DNA of 64,000 nt from CAZTJA01 sp964613745. GTDB taxonomy: Bacteria; Desulfobacterota; Desulfomonilia; Desulfomonilales; Desulfomonilaceae. Below are positions 53,747 to 62,331 of this stretch, in pieces. The notes beneath the pieces were generated by a model, which was not told where the DNA came from, did not search any database, and saw only the letters and a program-made list of their open reading frames with translations. The position numbers were made by a program, and so were the translations under genes. How positions within the stretch are numbered: the first letter of the stretch is position 1; each line of letters starts with the position of its first letter. The DNA lies in the NCBI GenBank assembly GCA_964613745.1, contig CAZTJA010000001.1, positions 1-64,000 of the forward strand, given 5' to 3'.

Positions 53747-54466
53747 CTATTTAGCGAGTCGCCCGAATCTTTCTTCAATCTTCTTCCAATTAATGATTTT
53801 CGCAAAATTGTCAACATACTCTGCGCGTCTGTTCTGGTATTTCAGATAATAGGCGTGCTCCCATACGTCGCATACCATTAAGGGCATTGCACCCCAGCTA
53901 GTGAGATCCTGATGTTTTTCAGCCTGCATAATCACAAGTCTCTTGCTGAACGGTTCCCATGCAAGTATACCCCAACCCGACGCTTCCACGTCTTTTGATG
54001 CGGCTGCGAATTGTTTCCAGAAAACCTCATAAGAGCCGAAATCTCGTTTGATGGCATCAGCTAAGGCTCCGGAGGGTTCTCCGCCGGCATTCGGGCCGAT
54101 AGTATCAAAGTAAATCCAATGGAGAACTACGCCTGATCCATGAAAAGCTAAATCTCTGCTGAGAGCCTTTATGGAATCAAAATTCCCTTCCGATCTCGCT
54201 TTTTGAAGCCTCTCCAACGTAGTGTTCAAACCCTTTACATATCCGGCGAAGTGCTTTCCATGGTGAATCTTGACGGTTTCTTTATCTATTATGGGCTCCA
54301 GGGCATCTTCAGGATAAGGCAATGCCGGTAATTGGTGCATGAATGTACCAGGTTCCTTCGATCCTTGAGCAAAAACCTCATCACCTAAGAAGCTGGATAG
54401 TATTCCCACTGTGGCTGCAGCACCCACTCCGCCCAACATCTCTCGCCGTGACAATTCATTTTCCAT
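53747..54466 (-). CDS. Fe/Mn superoxide dismutase with Tat signal peptide
   Basis: Converts superoxide to oxygen and peroxide. Start ATG 54466 follows GAAAGGA and gives 239 residues with an N-terminal SRREMLGGVGAAATVGILSS, a twin-arginine signal (S-R-R-x-M-L), so the folded enzyme is exported. The mature part has metal ligands in IHHGKHFAGYV, FHGSGVVLHW and CDVWEHAYYLKYQNRR. Metal choice (Fe or Mn) cannot be told. An exported dismutase fits an anaerobe that meets superoxide at its envelope. tatA is at 5.8 kb. Confidence 0.91.
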   Translation of the reverse strand: MENELSRREMLGGVGAAATVGILSSFLGDEVFAQGSKEPGTFMHQLPALPYPEDALEPIIDKETVKIHHGKHFAGYVKGLNTTLERLQKARSEGNFDSIKALSRDLAFHGSGVVLHWIYFDTIGPNAGGEPSGALADAIKRDFGSYEVFWKQFAAASKDVEASGWGILAWEPFSKRLVIMQAEKHQDLTSWGAMPLMVCDVWEHAYYLKYQNRRAEYVDNFAKIINWKKIEERFGRLAK

Positions 54467-54554
54467 ATGGATTTCCTTTCGAAATAACAATTCAGCGATC
54501 CGCAAACACTCTTATAAATATAACGTGAATTATTAGAGTCAACAAGAAGAGGCA

Positions 54555-55313
54555 CTACATACAAATAGGTAACAAATTTCTCAAGCGAATTGATTCAAGT
54601 GTAATCTCCGTATCAAAACAATACATCTCCACACCGGATTTAAAAGCCTTTCTCAATTCTATTCCGTATTGTGGATCAATGTGATCCGCCGGGCGGAATT
54701 CCGTTGCGTCACAGCGTTGGACCAAGAATATCATAGCAGCTCGATTACCTGATGCGACCTGCTCCTGCAGATGAATTAAATGTTTCTTGCCACGTTCCGT
54801 TATTGCATCCGGGAAGTAAGCGATTCCATGATCAATCAAAGTGCAATTTTTGACTTCAATGAAACATTGCTTCCGATCACTTCCTGTAATCGCAAAATCA
54901 ATTCGGGTTCCAGGATTCAGTTTTACTTCAGGACGGACGATCGTGTAATCCGAAAAAGCCTCAATCGACCCCTGTTCGAGACAATGCTTAATGAGTCTAT
55001 TGGGAGTAAGGGTATTTACGCCGACCAAGGATGTCGGCATAGAAATAAGTTCCCAGGTAAATGCCAGTTTTCTCTTGGGATTATCACTCTTGGACAAGTA
55101 CACCGTTCTACCCGGTTCACAACAACTCTTCATCGAACCTGAATTGGGACAATGAGCAATTACGGATCGGTCTTCGGGAAGAAGTATATCGGCAAGAAAT
55201 CTGTTATATCTGCGGAGAAGGATGCCGGGGGTAAGCTTTGGCCATGCGAGCTCCGATTTGAGCCAATCAACGGGAGTGGGTTCATTCATACGTTTGCGTT
55301 TCATTTCATTCAT
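54555..55313 (-). CDS. sfsA: SfsA-family DNA/RNA nuclease
   Basis: About 252 residues. Family blocks are RRYNRFLADILLP, HCPNSGSMKSCCEPG, FIEVKNCTL and FPDAITERGKKHL. E. coli SfsA was named for sugar fermentation stimulation; structural work later showed a restriction-nuclease-like fold. Several in-frame ATG codons exist (55313, 55304, 55289); the conserved part starts near residue 20, so the exact start is open. Not overlapping rnc (56 bases away). Confidence 0.92.
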   Translation of the reverse strand: MNEMKRKRMNEPTPVDWLKSELAWPKLTPGILLRRYNRFLADILLPEDRSVIAHCPNSGSMKSCCEPGRTVYLSKSDNPKRKLAFTWELISMPTSLVGVNTLTPNRLIKHCLEQGSIEAFSDYTIVRPEVKLNPGTRIDFAITGSDRKQCFIEVKNCTLIDHGIAYFPDAITERGKKHLIHLQEQVASGNRAAMIFLVQRCDATEFRPADHIDPQYGIELRKAFKSGVEMYCFDTEITLESIRLRNLLPICM

Positions 55314-55369
55314 AATCCGCAGCAATGCCACTAGAAACCTGAAGATTTAGTCGTAATGTCGCCGCTGAA

Positions 55370-56101
55370 TTACTCAGAATAATTGATACGTTCCAGCGCT
55401 TGCTTTGCTGCATTCTGAGCAGCTTCTCGCTTGTTCTTGCCGAGTCCCAAACCGGCCATTTGGTCGCCCAGAAAAACTGCCACTGAAAATCTTTTTTTGT
55501 GCTCCTCACCCCATTGATCAATCATTTCGTACGTTGGGGTTATGCCAAACTCGGCCTGCGCTATCTCCTGCAAGATGCTCTTGCTGTCTTCGATACCTTC
55601 TCTGGTCGCACAGCGTTTGATCAGAGGATAGAAGTGCTTTTGTATCATTTTTTCAGCCGCATTGAATCCGCCATCCATATATACTGCCGCCACAAGTGCT
55701 TCGAGGGTGTCCGCCAGAATTGAGTCACGATTACGGCAACCCGAGATTTCATCACCCTTGCCCATGCGTATATAATTCGCAAGCTCAAGCCTCCTCATGA
55801 GCTGCGCAAGGGCAGCTCTATTTACGAGACTCGCCCGCTTTTTCTGGAGCTCGCCTTCCTCATCATCTGGAAATTCCCTATAGAGTATGTCCGCTATGAC
55901 TAAACCCAGGACGGCGTCTCCCAAGAATTCCAGACGCTCATTGTGTTCTTCACAGGTTTCACGGTTTTCATGCCAAAAGCTGCGGCGGGTAAGGGCACTC
56001 AGGAGGTGTGATGAGTCCTCAAAAGGGTGGCCAAGAATTGACTCAATGGCGGTTATCTCAGTTTCGCTGAATGGATATGTCACGGTTTGTTCAGAGAGCA
56101 T
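55370..56101 (-). CDS. rnc: Ribonuclease III
   Basis: Cuts double-stranded RNA, processing rRNA and some mRNA. It has 243 residues: catalytic RNase III domain with RLEFLGDAVLGLVIADIL and EALVAAVYMDGGF, then a dsRNA-binding domain (FGITPTYEMIDQWGEEHKK through the C-terminus). The start is inside the end of surE (22 base overlap), so it is in an operon with surE-aspartate aminotransferase-coaD-rsmD upstream. Confidence 0.97.
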   Translation of the reverse strand: MLSEQTVTYPFSETEITAIESILGHPFEDSSHLLSALTRRSFWHENRETCEEHNERLEFLGDAVLGLVIADILYREFPDDEEGELQKKRASLVNRAALAQLMRRLELANYIRMGKGDEISGCRNRDSILADTLEALVAAVYMDGGFNAAEKMIQKHFYPLIKRCATREGIEDSKSILQEIAQAEFGITPTYEMIDQWGEEHKKRFSVAVFLGDQMAGLGLGKNKREAAQNAAKQALERINYSE

Positions 56102-56850
56102 GCAAGATCTTCCATTTGATTGTGTGCCGTCAAGTCATAAAAAAGAGGGGTAATAGAAACATAACCTGAAGCAACTGCAACTACGTCCGACGATTCTTCT
56201 CGGTCGAAAGCTGTGGCTTGGCCCGAAAGCCAGTAATAATGATTTCCACGCGGATCTTCACGTCTTTCAAAATTCTCTTTGAAACACGAGAGTCCTTGTT
56301 TTGTGACCCTATAACCCAACACCTTTTCGGGAGGAATTGCCGGGACATTCATATTCAAGGCCACACCAGGCGGCAAACCGTTTCTTAAAATCCAGTTTCC
56401 TAAATATTGAATATGCGGTAAAGCCCAGTCATAAGGGGGTGTCTTTTTCTGAGCGATGGAAACGGCGAAAGCCGGTACTCCCAACATTGCCGCTTCAGTT
56501 GCTGCGGAAACCGTTCCTGAATAGAGGACATTAATTCCGAGATTAGCTCCGTTGTTTATCCCCGAAATGACTAAGTCCGGTCTACGTTCAAGTAACGAGT
56601 ACAAGGCTATCTTGACGGAATCTGCAGGGGTTCCGCTTATCCCGTAACCATAAAATAAGCCGTCTTTGGTTATTTCATGCGCCCTGATGGGATCGTACAG
56701 GGTGATTGAGTGGCCTACGGCACTCTGTTCTGCTTCCGGTGCGCAGATTACGGCTTGCCCGATTGATTCTGCGGCAATCCTGGATTGCCGCAGACCTTCT
56801 GCATGTATTCCGTCATCATTGGTCAATAATATGAGAGGCTTGGGATTCAT
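56080..56850 (-). CDS. surE: 5'/3'-nucleotidase SurE
   Basis: Metal-dependent nucleoside monophosphate phosphatase of stress survival, about 256 residues. LLTNDDGIHAEGLRQ, VSGINNGANLG and YSGTVSAATEA are diagnostic. The ATG overlaps the upstream aminotransferase stop (ATGA). Confidence 0.96.
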   Translation of the reverse strand: MNPKPLILLTNDDGIHAEGLRQSRIAAESIGQAVICAPEAEQSAVGHSITLYDPIRAHEITKDGLFYGYGISGTPADSVKIALYSLLERRPDLVISGINNGANLGINVLYSGTVSAATEAAMLGVPAFAVSIAQKKTPPYDWALPHIQYLGNWILRNGLPPGVALNMNVPAIPPEKVLGYRVTKQGLSCFKENFERREDPRGNHYYWLSGQATAFDREESSDVVAVASGYVSITPLFYDLTAHNQMEDLACSLNKP

Positions 56851-58031
56851 GCAAGTTCTGAGCAAGCTGTCCTGATTCTCTCGAGTCCTTTTTTGATGAC
56901 CTCATCATTTGTAGCAAATGACAGTCTGATATGATCTTCGGATCCGAAAGGGCCACCCGGCACACATGCCAAATGATGTTTTTCCAATAGATACGTGGCA
57001 AAATCAGTTGAGTCTTTTATGTTGCCTTTGTGGAACTTTGATGTGTTGACAAAGGCGTAAAAAGCTCCATCAGGTTTTAGTAGGGACAGGCCAGGAATGG
57101 AGATTATGCCGTCATACATAAGGTCCCTGCGTTTTTCAAAAATGCTGCGCATTTTAAAAACTTCATCTTGCTGAGCCATCAGAGCCTCAGTTGCGGCCGC
57201 TTGTGCGGGATTGCTGGGGTTCGATGTAGATTGACTTTGGATATTTGCAACCGCCTTGAGAATCTGCTGATTGGTTCCGGCAACATAGCCGATCCTCAAC
57301 CCGGTCATAGCGTATGTCTTAGAGACCCCGTTAACTAGAAGAGTCCTATCCTTCATTCCGGCTAGGGTTGCAAAAGGAGTAAAACGAATATCGTCATAGA
57401 GCAACTTATCATAGATTTCATCGCTGATTACCAGAAGATCATGCTGTTCAGCAATTTGTGCCAGCCCCTTCATAGTTTGTTCCGGACACGCAATACCAGT
57501 GGGGTTAGAAGGAAAGTTCAGGAGCATCGCTTTGGTCGAGGAGGTAATGTATGACGCCAGCTTTGTCGGATCAGGGAGAAAGCGATCAGCCTCTCCGGTT
57601 GGCACTATGACGGGTTTAGCACCTGCAAGAGCCACCATTTCCGGATAGGAAACCCAATAAGGGGAAAAAATGAGAACTTCATCTCCAGGACCGAAAAGGG
57701 CCTGAAAGATATTGTAAAGACTGTGTTTTGCTCCGCAGGAAACGACTACCTCGTCAGGCTTATATTCCAAGCCGTAATCTTCCTTGAATCGGTAGGCAAC
57801 AGCCTTGCGCAATTCAAGGGTTCCCGGTACGGGAGTGTAGAAAGTCTCGCCTCTGTCCAACGATCTCTTGGCTGCTTCTCTAATGTGTGCAGGTGTGGGA
57901 AAATCAGGTTCACCCGCTCCGAAACCTACCACGTCCAGCCCTTGTGCCTTGAGTTCCTTTTCTTTCGCAGAGATAGCCAGGGTAGCGGAAGGTTTTAAAT
58001 CGAGGGCTCGTTGAGATAAAAATGTCTTCAT
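56847..58031 (-). CDS. aspC: Aspartate aminotransferase (fold-type I PLP)
   Basis: Transfers the amino group between aspartate/2-oxoglutarate and relatives. It has 394 residues. PLP Lys is in VSKTYAMTGLRIGY; GAGEPDFPTP, NFPSNPTG and DEIYDKLLYDD are present. It resembles class Ib aspartate aminotransferases of Thermus/Bacillus type. ATG 58031 follows AGGAG. Operon with coaD upstream and surE downstream. A broader prephenate or kynurenine activity is possible in this class. Confidence 0.92.
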   Translation of the reverse strand: MKTFLSQRALDLKPSATLAISAKEKELKAQGLDVVGFGAGEPDFPTPAHIREAAKRSLDRGETFYTPVPGTLELRKAVAYRFKEDYGLEYKPDEVVVSCGAKHSLYNIFQALFGPGDEVLIFSPYWVSYPEMVALAGAKPVIVPTGEADRFLPDPTKLASYITSSTKAMLLNFPSNPTGIACPEQTMKGLAQIAEQHDLLVISDEIYDKLLYDDIRFTPFATLAGMKDRTLLVNGVSKTYAMTGLRIGYVAGTNQQILKAVANIQSQSTSNPSNPAQAAATEALMAQQDEVFKMRSIFEKRRDLMYDGIISIPGLSLLKPDGAFYAFVNTSKFHKGNIKDSTDFATYLLEKHHLACVPGGPFGSEDHIRLSFATNDEVIKKGLERIRTACSELA

Positions 58032-58045
58032 ATGGGCTCCTATTC

Positions 58046-58543
58046 TCAATGGTCTCGGATCATTGGAAATTTTTGCTTTAGGACCTTCAAAACGTAGTCC
58101 GGAACAAGGTCTTCCGGTGATCCGCCGGCCATAACCGTCGCTTTAATTATTCTTGAACTCACATACAGATACCTGTGGGCCGTCATTAGGAAAAAAGTTT
58201 CGATATTTCGAGACAACTTGCGGTTCATCAAGGCAAGCTGAAACTCATATTCAAAATCCGACACGGCCCGTAACCCTCGGATAATGGCTTGAGCTTTCTT
58301 GCGTTCGGCATATCTCACAAGTAGACCGTCAAAGGAATCGCACTCGATTCTAGCATCTCCATCAACGCTCTTAGCAATCATGTCCAAGCGCTCTTCTAGA
58401 GTGAACACTATGTCCTTTTCAGGATTTAATCCAAGAGCAATTATGATCCTATCGAATGTTCCGAGCGCGCGCTTGACTATTTCCAAATGCCCATTGTGGA
58501 AAGGATCGAATGTTCCTGGATATACAGCGATCTTCAGAGACAT
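58046..58543 (-). CDS. coaD: Phosphopantetheine adenylyltransferase
   Basis: Penultimate step of coenzyme A synthesis, 165 residues. GTFDPFHNGHLEI carries the H-x-G-H-like nucleotidyltransferase site, and IIRGLRAVSDFEYEFQLALM is diagnostic; the later ISSTxV region here reads YVSSRIIKAT. It overlaps rsmD by 10 bases. Confidence 0.97.
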   Translation of the reverse strand: MSLKIAVYPGTFDPFHNGHLEIVKRALGTFDRIIIALGLNPEKDIVFTLEERLDMIAKSVDGDARIECDSFDGLLVRYAERKKAQAIIRGLRAVSDFEYEFQLALMNRKLSRNIETFFLMTAHRYLYVSSRIIKATVMAGGSPEDLVPDYVLKVLKQKFPMIRDH

Positions 58544-59112
58544 AAATTGTCCTCACGGATAGGAATTTTTCTCAAGACCTGAATTTCAGTTTCACCATAC
58601 GATCTCTTAAGATCCAAACAATACTCGGCGCGTGAAACTCGAAACCCCGATCTTACGGAAGTCTCTACAACTACAATGCCGCCGTTCTGAACTATGCCGG
58701 CCAAGTTCTCGTCATGGAAAGTCTTATGTAAAAGATCGGTTTCGTACGGTGGGTCCAGAAAAACTAAGCTGAATCCATACCCGGCGTCGCGTAATTTACG
58801 CAAAGCCGAAATAGATTCGGTCGAAAACACTTCGACGTGGGATTCGACGGATAACTTAACGGCGATTTTCTTGATTATAGCTGCTTGTGTTCTTAGTTTT
58901 TCAACAAAAACGACCCTAGCGGCTCCCCTACTTAAGGCTTCAAATCCTAGAGCTCCCGTTCCTGCAAAAAGATCCAGCACCAAAGAATCAGTGGTGTTTG
59001 GTCCCAGAATGCTGAAAATGGCTTCTCGAACCCGATCGGATGAAGGTCTAATCCCGCTCAAGTGGGGTGACGGCAATCGAAAACCCTTGAAACGACCTGA
59101 AGTAATTCTCAT
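58534..59112 (-). CDS. rsmD: 16S rRNA (guanine966-N2)-methyltransferase RsmD
   Basis: Modifies helix 31 of 16S rRNA using SAM, about 192 residues. MRITSGRFKGFRLPSP start, RPSSDRVREAIFSIL, LDLFAGTGALGFEALSRGA and LVFLDPPYE catalytic motif. Start ATG 59112 (after GGGTTCGGA) gives the family's usual MRI beginning; an earlier in-frame start would add 11 residues. rsmD-coaD order is common. Confidence 0.94.
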   Translation of the reverse strand: MRITSGRFKGFRLPSPHLSGIRPSSDRVREAIFSILGPNTTDSLVLDLFAGTGALGFEALSRGAARVVFVEKLRTQAAIIKKIAVKLSVESHVEVFSTESISALRKLRDAGYGFSLVFLDPPYETDLLHKTFHDENLAGIVQNGGIVVVETSVRSGFRVSRAEYCLDLKRSYGETEIQVLRKIPIREDNLCL

Positions 59113-59376
59113 TCCGAACCCAATTTTATAACCTGTCTGTCCCATCTATTCAACATAAGTCGATTGAAAAGAATGATTTTCATGTTTTTCTTGCGCGACG
59201 GAACCTTACATCGCAAGATCCCAAGGCGAGGAAAGATGCCTTAGGGATAAATCCAAGGAAAATTGGAACATCCAGCCATCGATTACTACTATTCAGTTTA
59301 GATTGACGAGTTTTCGGGCAATTCTCAATTGGAGACGAACGGAACGACCTATGAATACAATGGTGAGGTGAGTGCA

Positions 59377-60210
59377 ATGGCTATACAGAAAAGGATTCTC
59401 GGTAAAACTGGTTATGAGGCCACCATTATGGGACTGGGAGGAGAGGGCGTGCTCAGGACTTTCGGTTACGATAGGGATGCCTATACCCTTATAAATCGGG
59501 CCATAGATCTGGGAATTAATTACTTCGAATCGGCACGAGCATACTCGGGGAGTGAAACTTATTATGGCGCATCTCTCAAAGAGAGGAGAGAAAAAGTATT
59601 CTTAACAAGCAAGTCTCACGGGCGCTCCAGGAAGGATGCTCATGCCCATTTAGCGGAAACTCTCTCCAACATGAGAACTGATTACTTGGATCTGTGGCAA
59701 GTCCACGACGTAAGAACTCAGCAGGATATAGCACGGATTTTTGGTCCAGGGGGTGCAATCGAGGCATTCGATGAGGCAAAGAGAAAGGGATCCGTTCGAT
59801 TTGTGGGTGTCACAGGCCATCACGACCCAAGCATTCTGTCCCAATGTCTTGAATTGTACGATTTCGACACTGTTCTGCTGCCCGTCAATCCGGCGGAACC
59901 TCATAGGCAAAGTTTCATCGAAGAAGTGATCCCCCAGGCGGTAGCTAAGAATATGGGAATAATAGGAATGAAGATTTATTTTCGCGGATTCGCACAAAAA
60001 GTTCCCGGCTATACGTCAATGGAAAGATACTTCAATTTTGCGCTTTCTCAGTCCGTCACTCTTGCGGTCATAGGTTGTGACAATCTTGCGCAGTTAAATG
60101 AAAATGTAGCTTTCGCTGAATCTTTCCAGATGATGCCGATTGATGAACAGCTAGAATTCATCAATGAAATAGGACCGTACAGCAACTCTTTGATGTACTA
60201 TAAACCTTAA
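59377..60210 (+). CDS. Aldo/keto-reductase-family protein
   Basis: 277 residues of NAD(P)H-dependent TIM-barrel fold. GKTGYEATIMGLGG, YFESARAYSGSETYYG, SKSHGRSRKD and LWQVHDV place Glu, Tyr, Lys and His at the tetrad positions; the usual first Asp is Glu here. That could shift or reduce activity. Start ATG 59377 follows GGTGAGGTGA; a start at 59329 is less likely. Monocistronic; substrate unknown. Confidence 0.83.
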   Translation: MAIQKRILGKTGYEATIMGLGGEGVLRTFGYDRDAYTLINRAIDLGINYFESARAYSGSETYYGASLKERREKVFLTSKSHGRSRKDAHAHLAETLSNMRTDYLDLWQVHDVRTQQDIARIFGPGGAIEAFDEAKRKGSVRFVGVTGHHDPSILSQCLELYDFDTVLLPVNPAEPHRQSFIEEVIPQAVAKNMGIIGMKIYFRGFAQKVPGYTSMERYFNFALSQSVTLAVIGCDNLAQLNENVAFAESFQMMPIDEQLEFINEIGPYSNSLMYYKP

Positions 60211-60416
60211 GTATTCAGAGCTAATTCCAATTCACTACATGCTGCCGAAGTTTTGTTGTGAGCATGCGCGCTCAATTTTGCGGAAGCTTGTTTTTTATAT
60301 TTCCAATTTTTCTCAAGCAGGCCTTACAGCATCCAAAGTTGTGTAAATGATGGAGAAGTCTCGAAAAATATGTTCTTCTTTGATTCTTAAACTGCGCATC
60401 ATCTCGTTCGGTCCAC

Positions 60417-60446
60417 TTGACAACGCAATTGGTACGTAATTATATT
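60417..60446 (+). promoter_or_regulatory. Promoter of the PerR-like regulator gene
   Basis: TTGACA (60417-60422), 18-base spacer, TATATT (60441-60446), strong sigma-70 match. Start of transcription near 60453, about 30 bases before the ATG. Confidence 0.7.
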
Positions 60447-60453
60447 TGCAAAC

Positions 60454-60466
60454 AGTAACTATTACT
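60454..60466. promoter_or_regulatory. Candidate operator of the PerR-like regulator
   Basis: AGTAA-CTA-TTACT, a perfect five-base inverted repeat placed over the predicted transcription start. Fur/PerR operators are AT-rich inverted repeats, so autoregulation is plausible. No second copy was found before the rubrerythrin gene. Confidence 0.4.
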
Positions 60467-60483
60467 AATAAGGATTCTTCCGG

Positions 60484-60903
60484 ATGCAAAAATCTTGTAT
60501 GAGGATGACCAATCAGAGGCGTATAATCTTACAAGAACTCCGGAAAGTCTTTTCGCATCCCACAGCGCCCGAAGTCTACGAGCTGGTGAAGCACAAACTG
60601 CCCAACATCAGTTTGGGCACGGTATACAGAAACCTCGAAGTTCTGTGTGACCTCGGACTAATACAAAAGATTGATGTGGCGGGTACTCAAAAGAGATTCG
60701 ATGGAACCGTGGTGGATCATTACCACGTAAGGTGCTTGAGCTGTTCAAGGATTGATGATGTGCCTCTGGAAATATTGCATTCTTTGGACACGGCCGCGCG
60801 TGAGCTGAGTGACTACGAAGTTATAAAACATCGACTCGAATTTCTAGGATTGTGCCCTGAGTGTAAAGCGAAGACAGATAAATCCAGTGCCCGTAAGTGC
60901 TAG
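60484..60903 (+). CDS. perR: Fur/PerR-family metalloregulator
   Basis: 139 residues. N-terminal winged helix (MTNQRRIILQELRKVFSHPT, LGTVYRNLEVLCDLGLI) and C-terminal dimer domain with VVDHYHVRCLSC (His79 and His81 region; Cys84 and Cys87) and CPEC (124 and 127) forming the structural zinc site. His37 lies in VKHKLP, the place of the PerR sensing His. PerR proteins lose DNA binding when peroxide oxidises those ligands. It precedes rubrerythrin, desulfoferrodoxin and rubredoxin genes, so it is likely their regulator. PerR rather than Fur is an inference from context. Confidence 0.88.
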   Translation: MQKSCMRMTNQRRIILQELRKVFSHPTAPEVYELVKHKLPNISLGTVYRNLEVLCDLGLIQKIDVAGTQKRFDGTVVDHYHVRCLSCSRIDDVPLEILHSLDTAARELSDYEVIKHRLEFLGLCPECKAKTDKSSARKC

Positions 60904-61025
60904 AGAATTCCATTTTGTTCATGACTACATACTTTTGCAGAGTACCCTTGTTGGGGCCTGACCAAACCACAACCATGATGTTGTCGTCGCTATTGCGTCG
61001 CTTATTCTAATACAAGGAGGCTTAA

Positions 61026-61601
61026 ATGGCCGATTTGAAGGGATCAGAAACCGAAAAAAATCTATTACTTTCATTTGCCGGCGAATCGCAGGCCAGAAAT
61101 CGATACACCTATTTTGCGGGCAAAGCCCGAAAAGAGGGTCTGATACAGATAGCCATGATTTTTGAAGAAACCGCCAACCAAGAAAAGGAACATGCGAAAA
61201 GGTTTTTTCAGCAACTGCAGGGAGGGGATCTGATAGTTTCAGCCCCTTTCCCGGCCGGTATCATTGGACCGACTGCGGCCAATCTGATGGAAGCGGCCGA
61301 AGGCGAAAAGCACGAGTGGACTGAACTGTATCCCGGTTTCGCGAAGATAGCTCGGCAGGAGGGCTTTGAACCGGCTGCCAAGATTTGGGATGCCGTGAGC
61401 AATGCAGAACGCCAGCATGAGAAACGATACCGAGACTTGCTGAACAACCTGGAAGCGGATCGTGTTTTTAAGAGAGATACATCGGTCGTTTGGCGTTGCA
61501 TCAATTGCGGGTATCTGCACGAAGGTCTTTCAGCTCCTGAAGCCTGCCCGGCCTGTGCACATCCGCAGGGATATTATGAAATACTGGGTCAAAACTGGTA
61601 A
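61026..61601 (+). CDS. rbr: Rubrerythrin
   Basis: NADH-peroxidase-type non-haem iron protein, 191 residues. The four-helix diiron domain (about 1-145: LLLSFAGESQARNRYTYFAG, ETANQEKEHAKRFF, AEGEKHEWTELYPGF, SNAERQHEKRY) gives the E-x2-H and single-Glu ligands. A C-terminal rubredoxin domain has CINCG and CPACAHP. Reduces hydrogen peroxide with electrons from rubredoxin. The start is ATG 61026 after AAGGAGG. First of the stress genes after perR. Confidence 0.96.
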   Translation: MADLKGSETEKNLLLSFAGESQARNRYTYFAGKARKEGLIQIAMIFEETANQEKEHAKRFFQQLQGGDLIVSAPFPAGIIGPTAANLMEAAEGEKHEWTELYPGFAKIARQEGFEPAAKIWDAVSNAERQHEKRYRDLLNNLEADRVFKRDTSVVWRCINCGYLHEGLSAPEACPACAHPQGYYEILGQNW

Positions 61602-61646
61602 TACTCGTGCCTCACACAAATTTACTCGAATCAAAAGGAGAATGAA

Positions 61647-62021
61647 ATGACGGAACTACTCGCAATTTACAAGTGCGAAATTTGTGGAAACATGGTCGAA
61701 ATGGTCCACACAGGGGCGGGCGAACTAGTGTGCTGCGGACAAGCGATGAAAAGATTCGTGGAAAACACGGTGGATGCAGCGAAAGAGAAGCACGTTCCGG
61801 TTAAGGACGTGATTGACGGCGGGCTTAAGGTAAGAGTTGGAAGCGTGCCTCATCCAATGGAAGAAAAGCACTATATAGAGTGGATCGAAGTCATTTCTTC
61901 AGATGGACGTGTCTACAGGCAGGCGTTGCAGCCCGGACAGGCTCCGGAAGCAGTATTTCCGGCAGACGGCACCTGGACTGCTCGTGAATACTGTAACCTG
62001 CATGGTCTTTGGAAAGCGTAA
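61647..62021 (+). CDS. dfx: Desulfoferrodoxin (superoxide reductase, two-iron)
   Basis: Reduces superoxide to peroxide without releasing oxygen. It has 124 residues. Centre I (desulforedoxin-like) uses Cys10, Cys13, Cys29 and Cys30 (CEIC, VCCG). Centre II, the active site, uses His49 (EKHVPV), His69, His75 (PHPMEEKHY), Cys116 and His119 (YCNLHG). ATG 61647 follows AAAAGGAG. The peroxide it makes would be removed by rubrerythrin next door. Confidence 0.97.
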   Translation: MTELLAIYKCEICGNMVEMVHTGAGELVCCGQAMKRFVENTVDAAKEKHVPVKDVIDGGLKVRVGSVPHPMEEKHYIEWIEVISSDGRVYRQALQPGQAPEAVFPADGTWTAREYCNLHGLWKA

Positions 62022-62027
62022 TCCCAT

Positions 62028-62051
62028 GTGGCCCTTATTCAAGAGGGCCAC
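62028..62051 (+). terminator. Intrinsic terminator after dfx
   Basis: GTGGCCCT (62028-62035) pairs with AGGGCCAC (62044-62051) around an eight-base loop, followed by TCACTTTTATT. Confidence 0.72.
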
Positions 62052-62139
62052 TCACTTTTATTGTTCACCGGAATCGGTTTGAATTATACTTCTCACGTGC
62101 GGTTCGCGGAATCAGATTAAAATACAATGGAGATTTTCA

Positions 62140-62319
62140 ATGATGTATCAATGTCAGACGGTTAATTGCGGTTACATTTACAATCCGGAGAAAGGCGACA
62201 GAAAGGGGAAGATTGAAAAAGGCACTTTATGGGAGAATCTTCCTGATGATTGGAAGTGCCCAATTTGCGGGGCTACGAAGAAAATGTTCAAACCCTTGGC
62301 AATTCCCGGCGCAAAGTAG
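62140..62319 (+). CDS. Rubredoxin with C-x4-C first iron-binding knuckle
   Basis: 59 residues, below the size of many gene finders. MMYQCQTVNCGYIYNPEKGD contains Cys5 and Cys10, four residues apart instead of two; the second pair is CPIC (Cys40, Cys43) in DDWKCPICGATKKMF. The aromatic core residues Tyr, Trp and Phe are in place. Single-iron electron carrier; in this context electron donor to rubrerythrin and desulfoferrodoxin. GGAG sits seven bases before the first of two ATG codons. A rubredoxin group with this spacing is known (Rd-2 of Desulfovibrio desulfuricans). Confidence 0.93.
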   Translation: MMYQCQTVNCGYIYNPEKGDRKGKIEKGTLWENLPDDWKCPICGATKKMFKPLAIPGAK

Positions 62320-62331
62320 GTGCTCGCTAAA

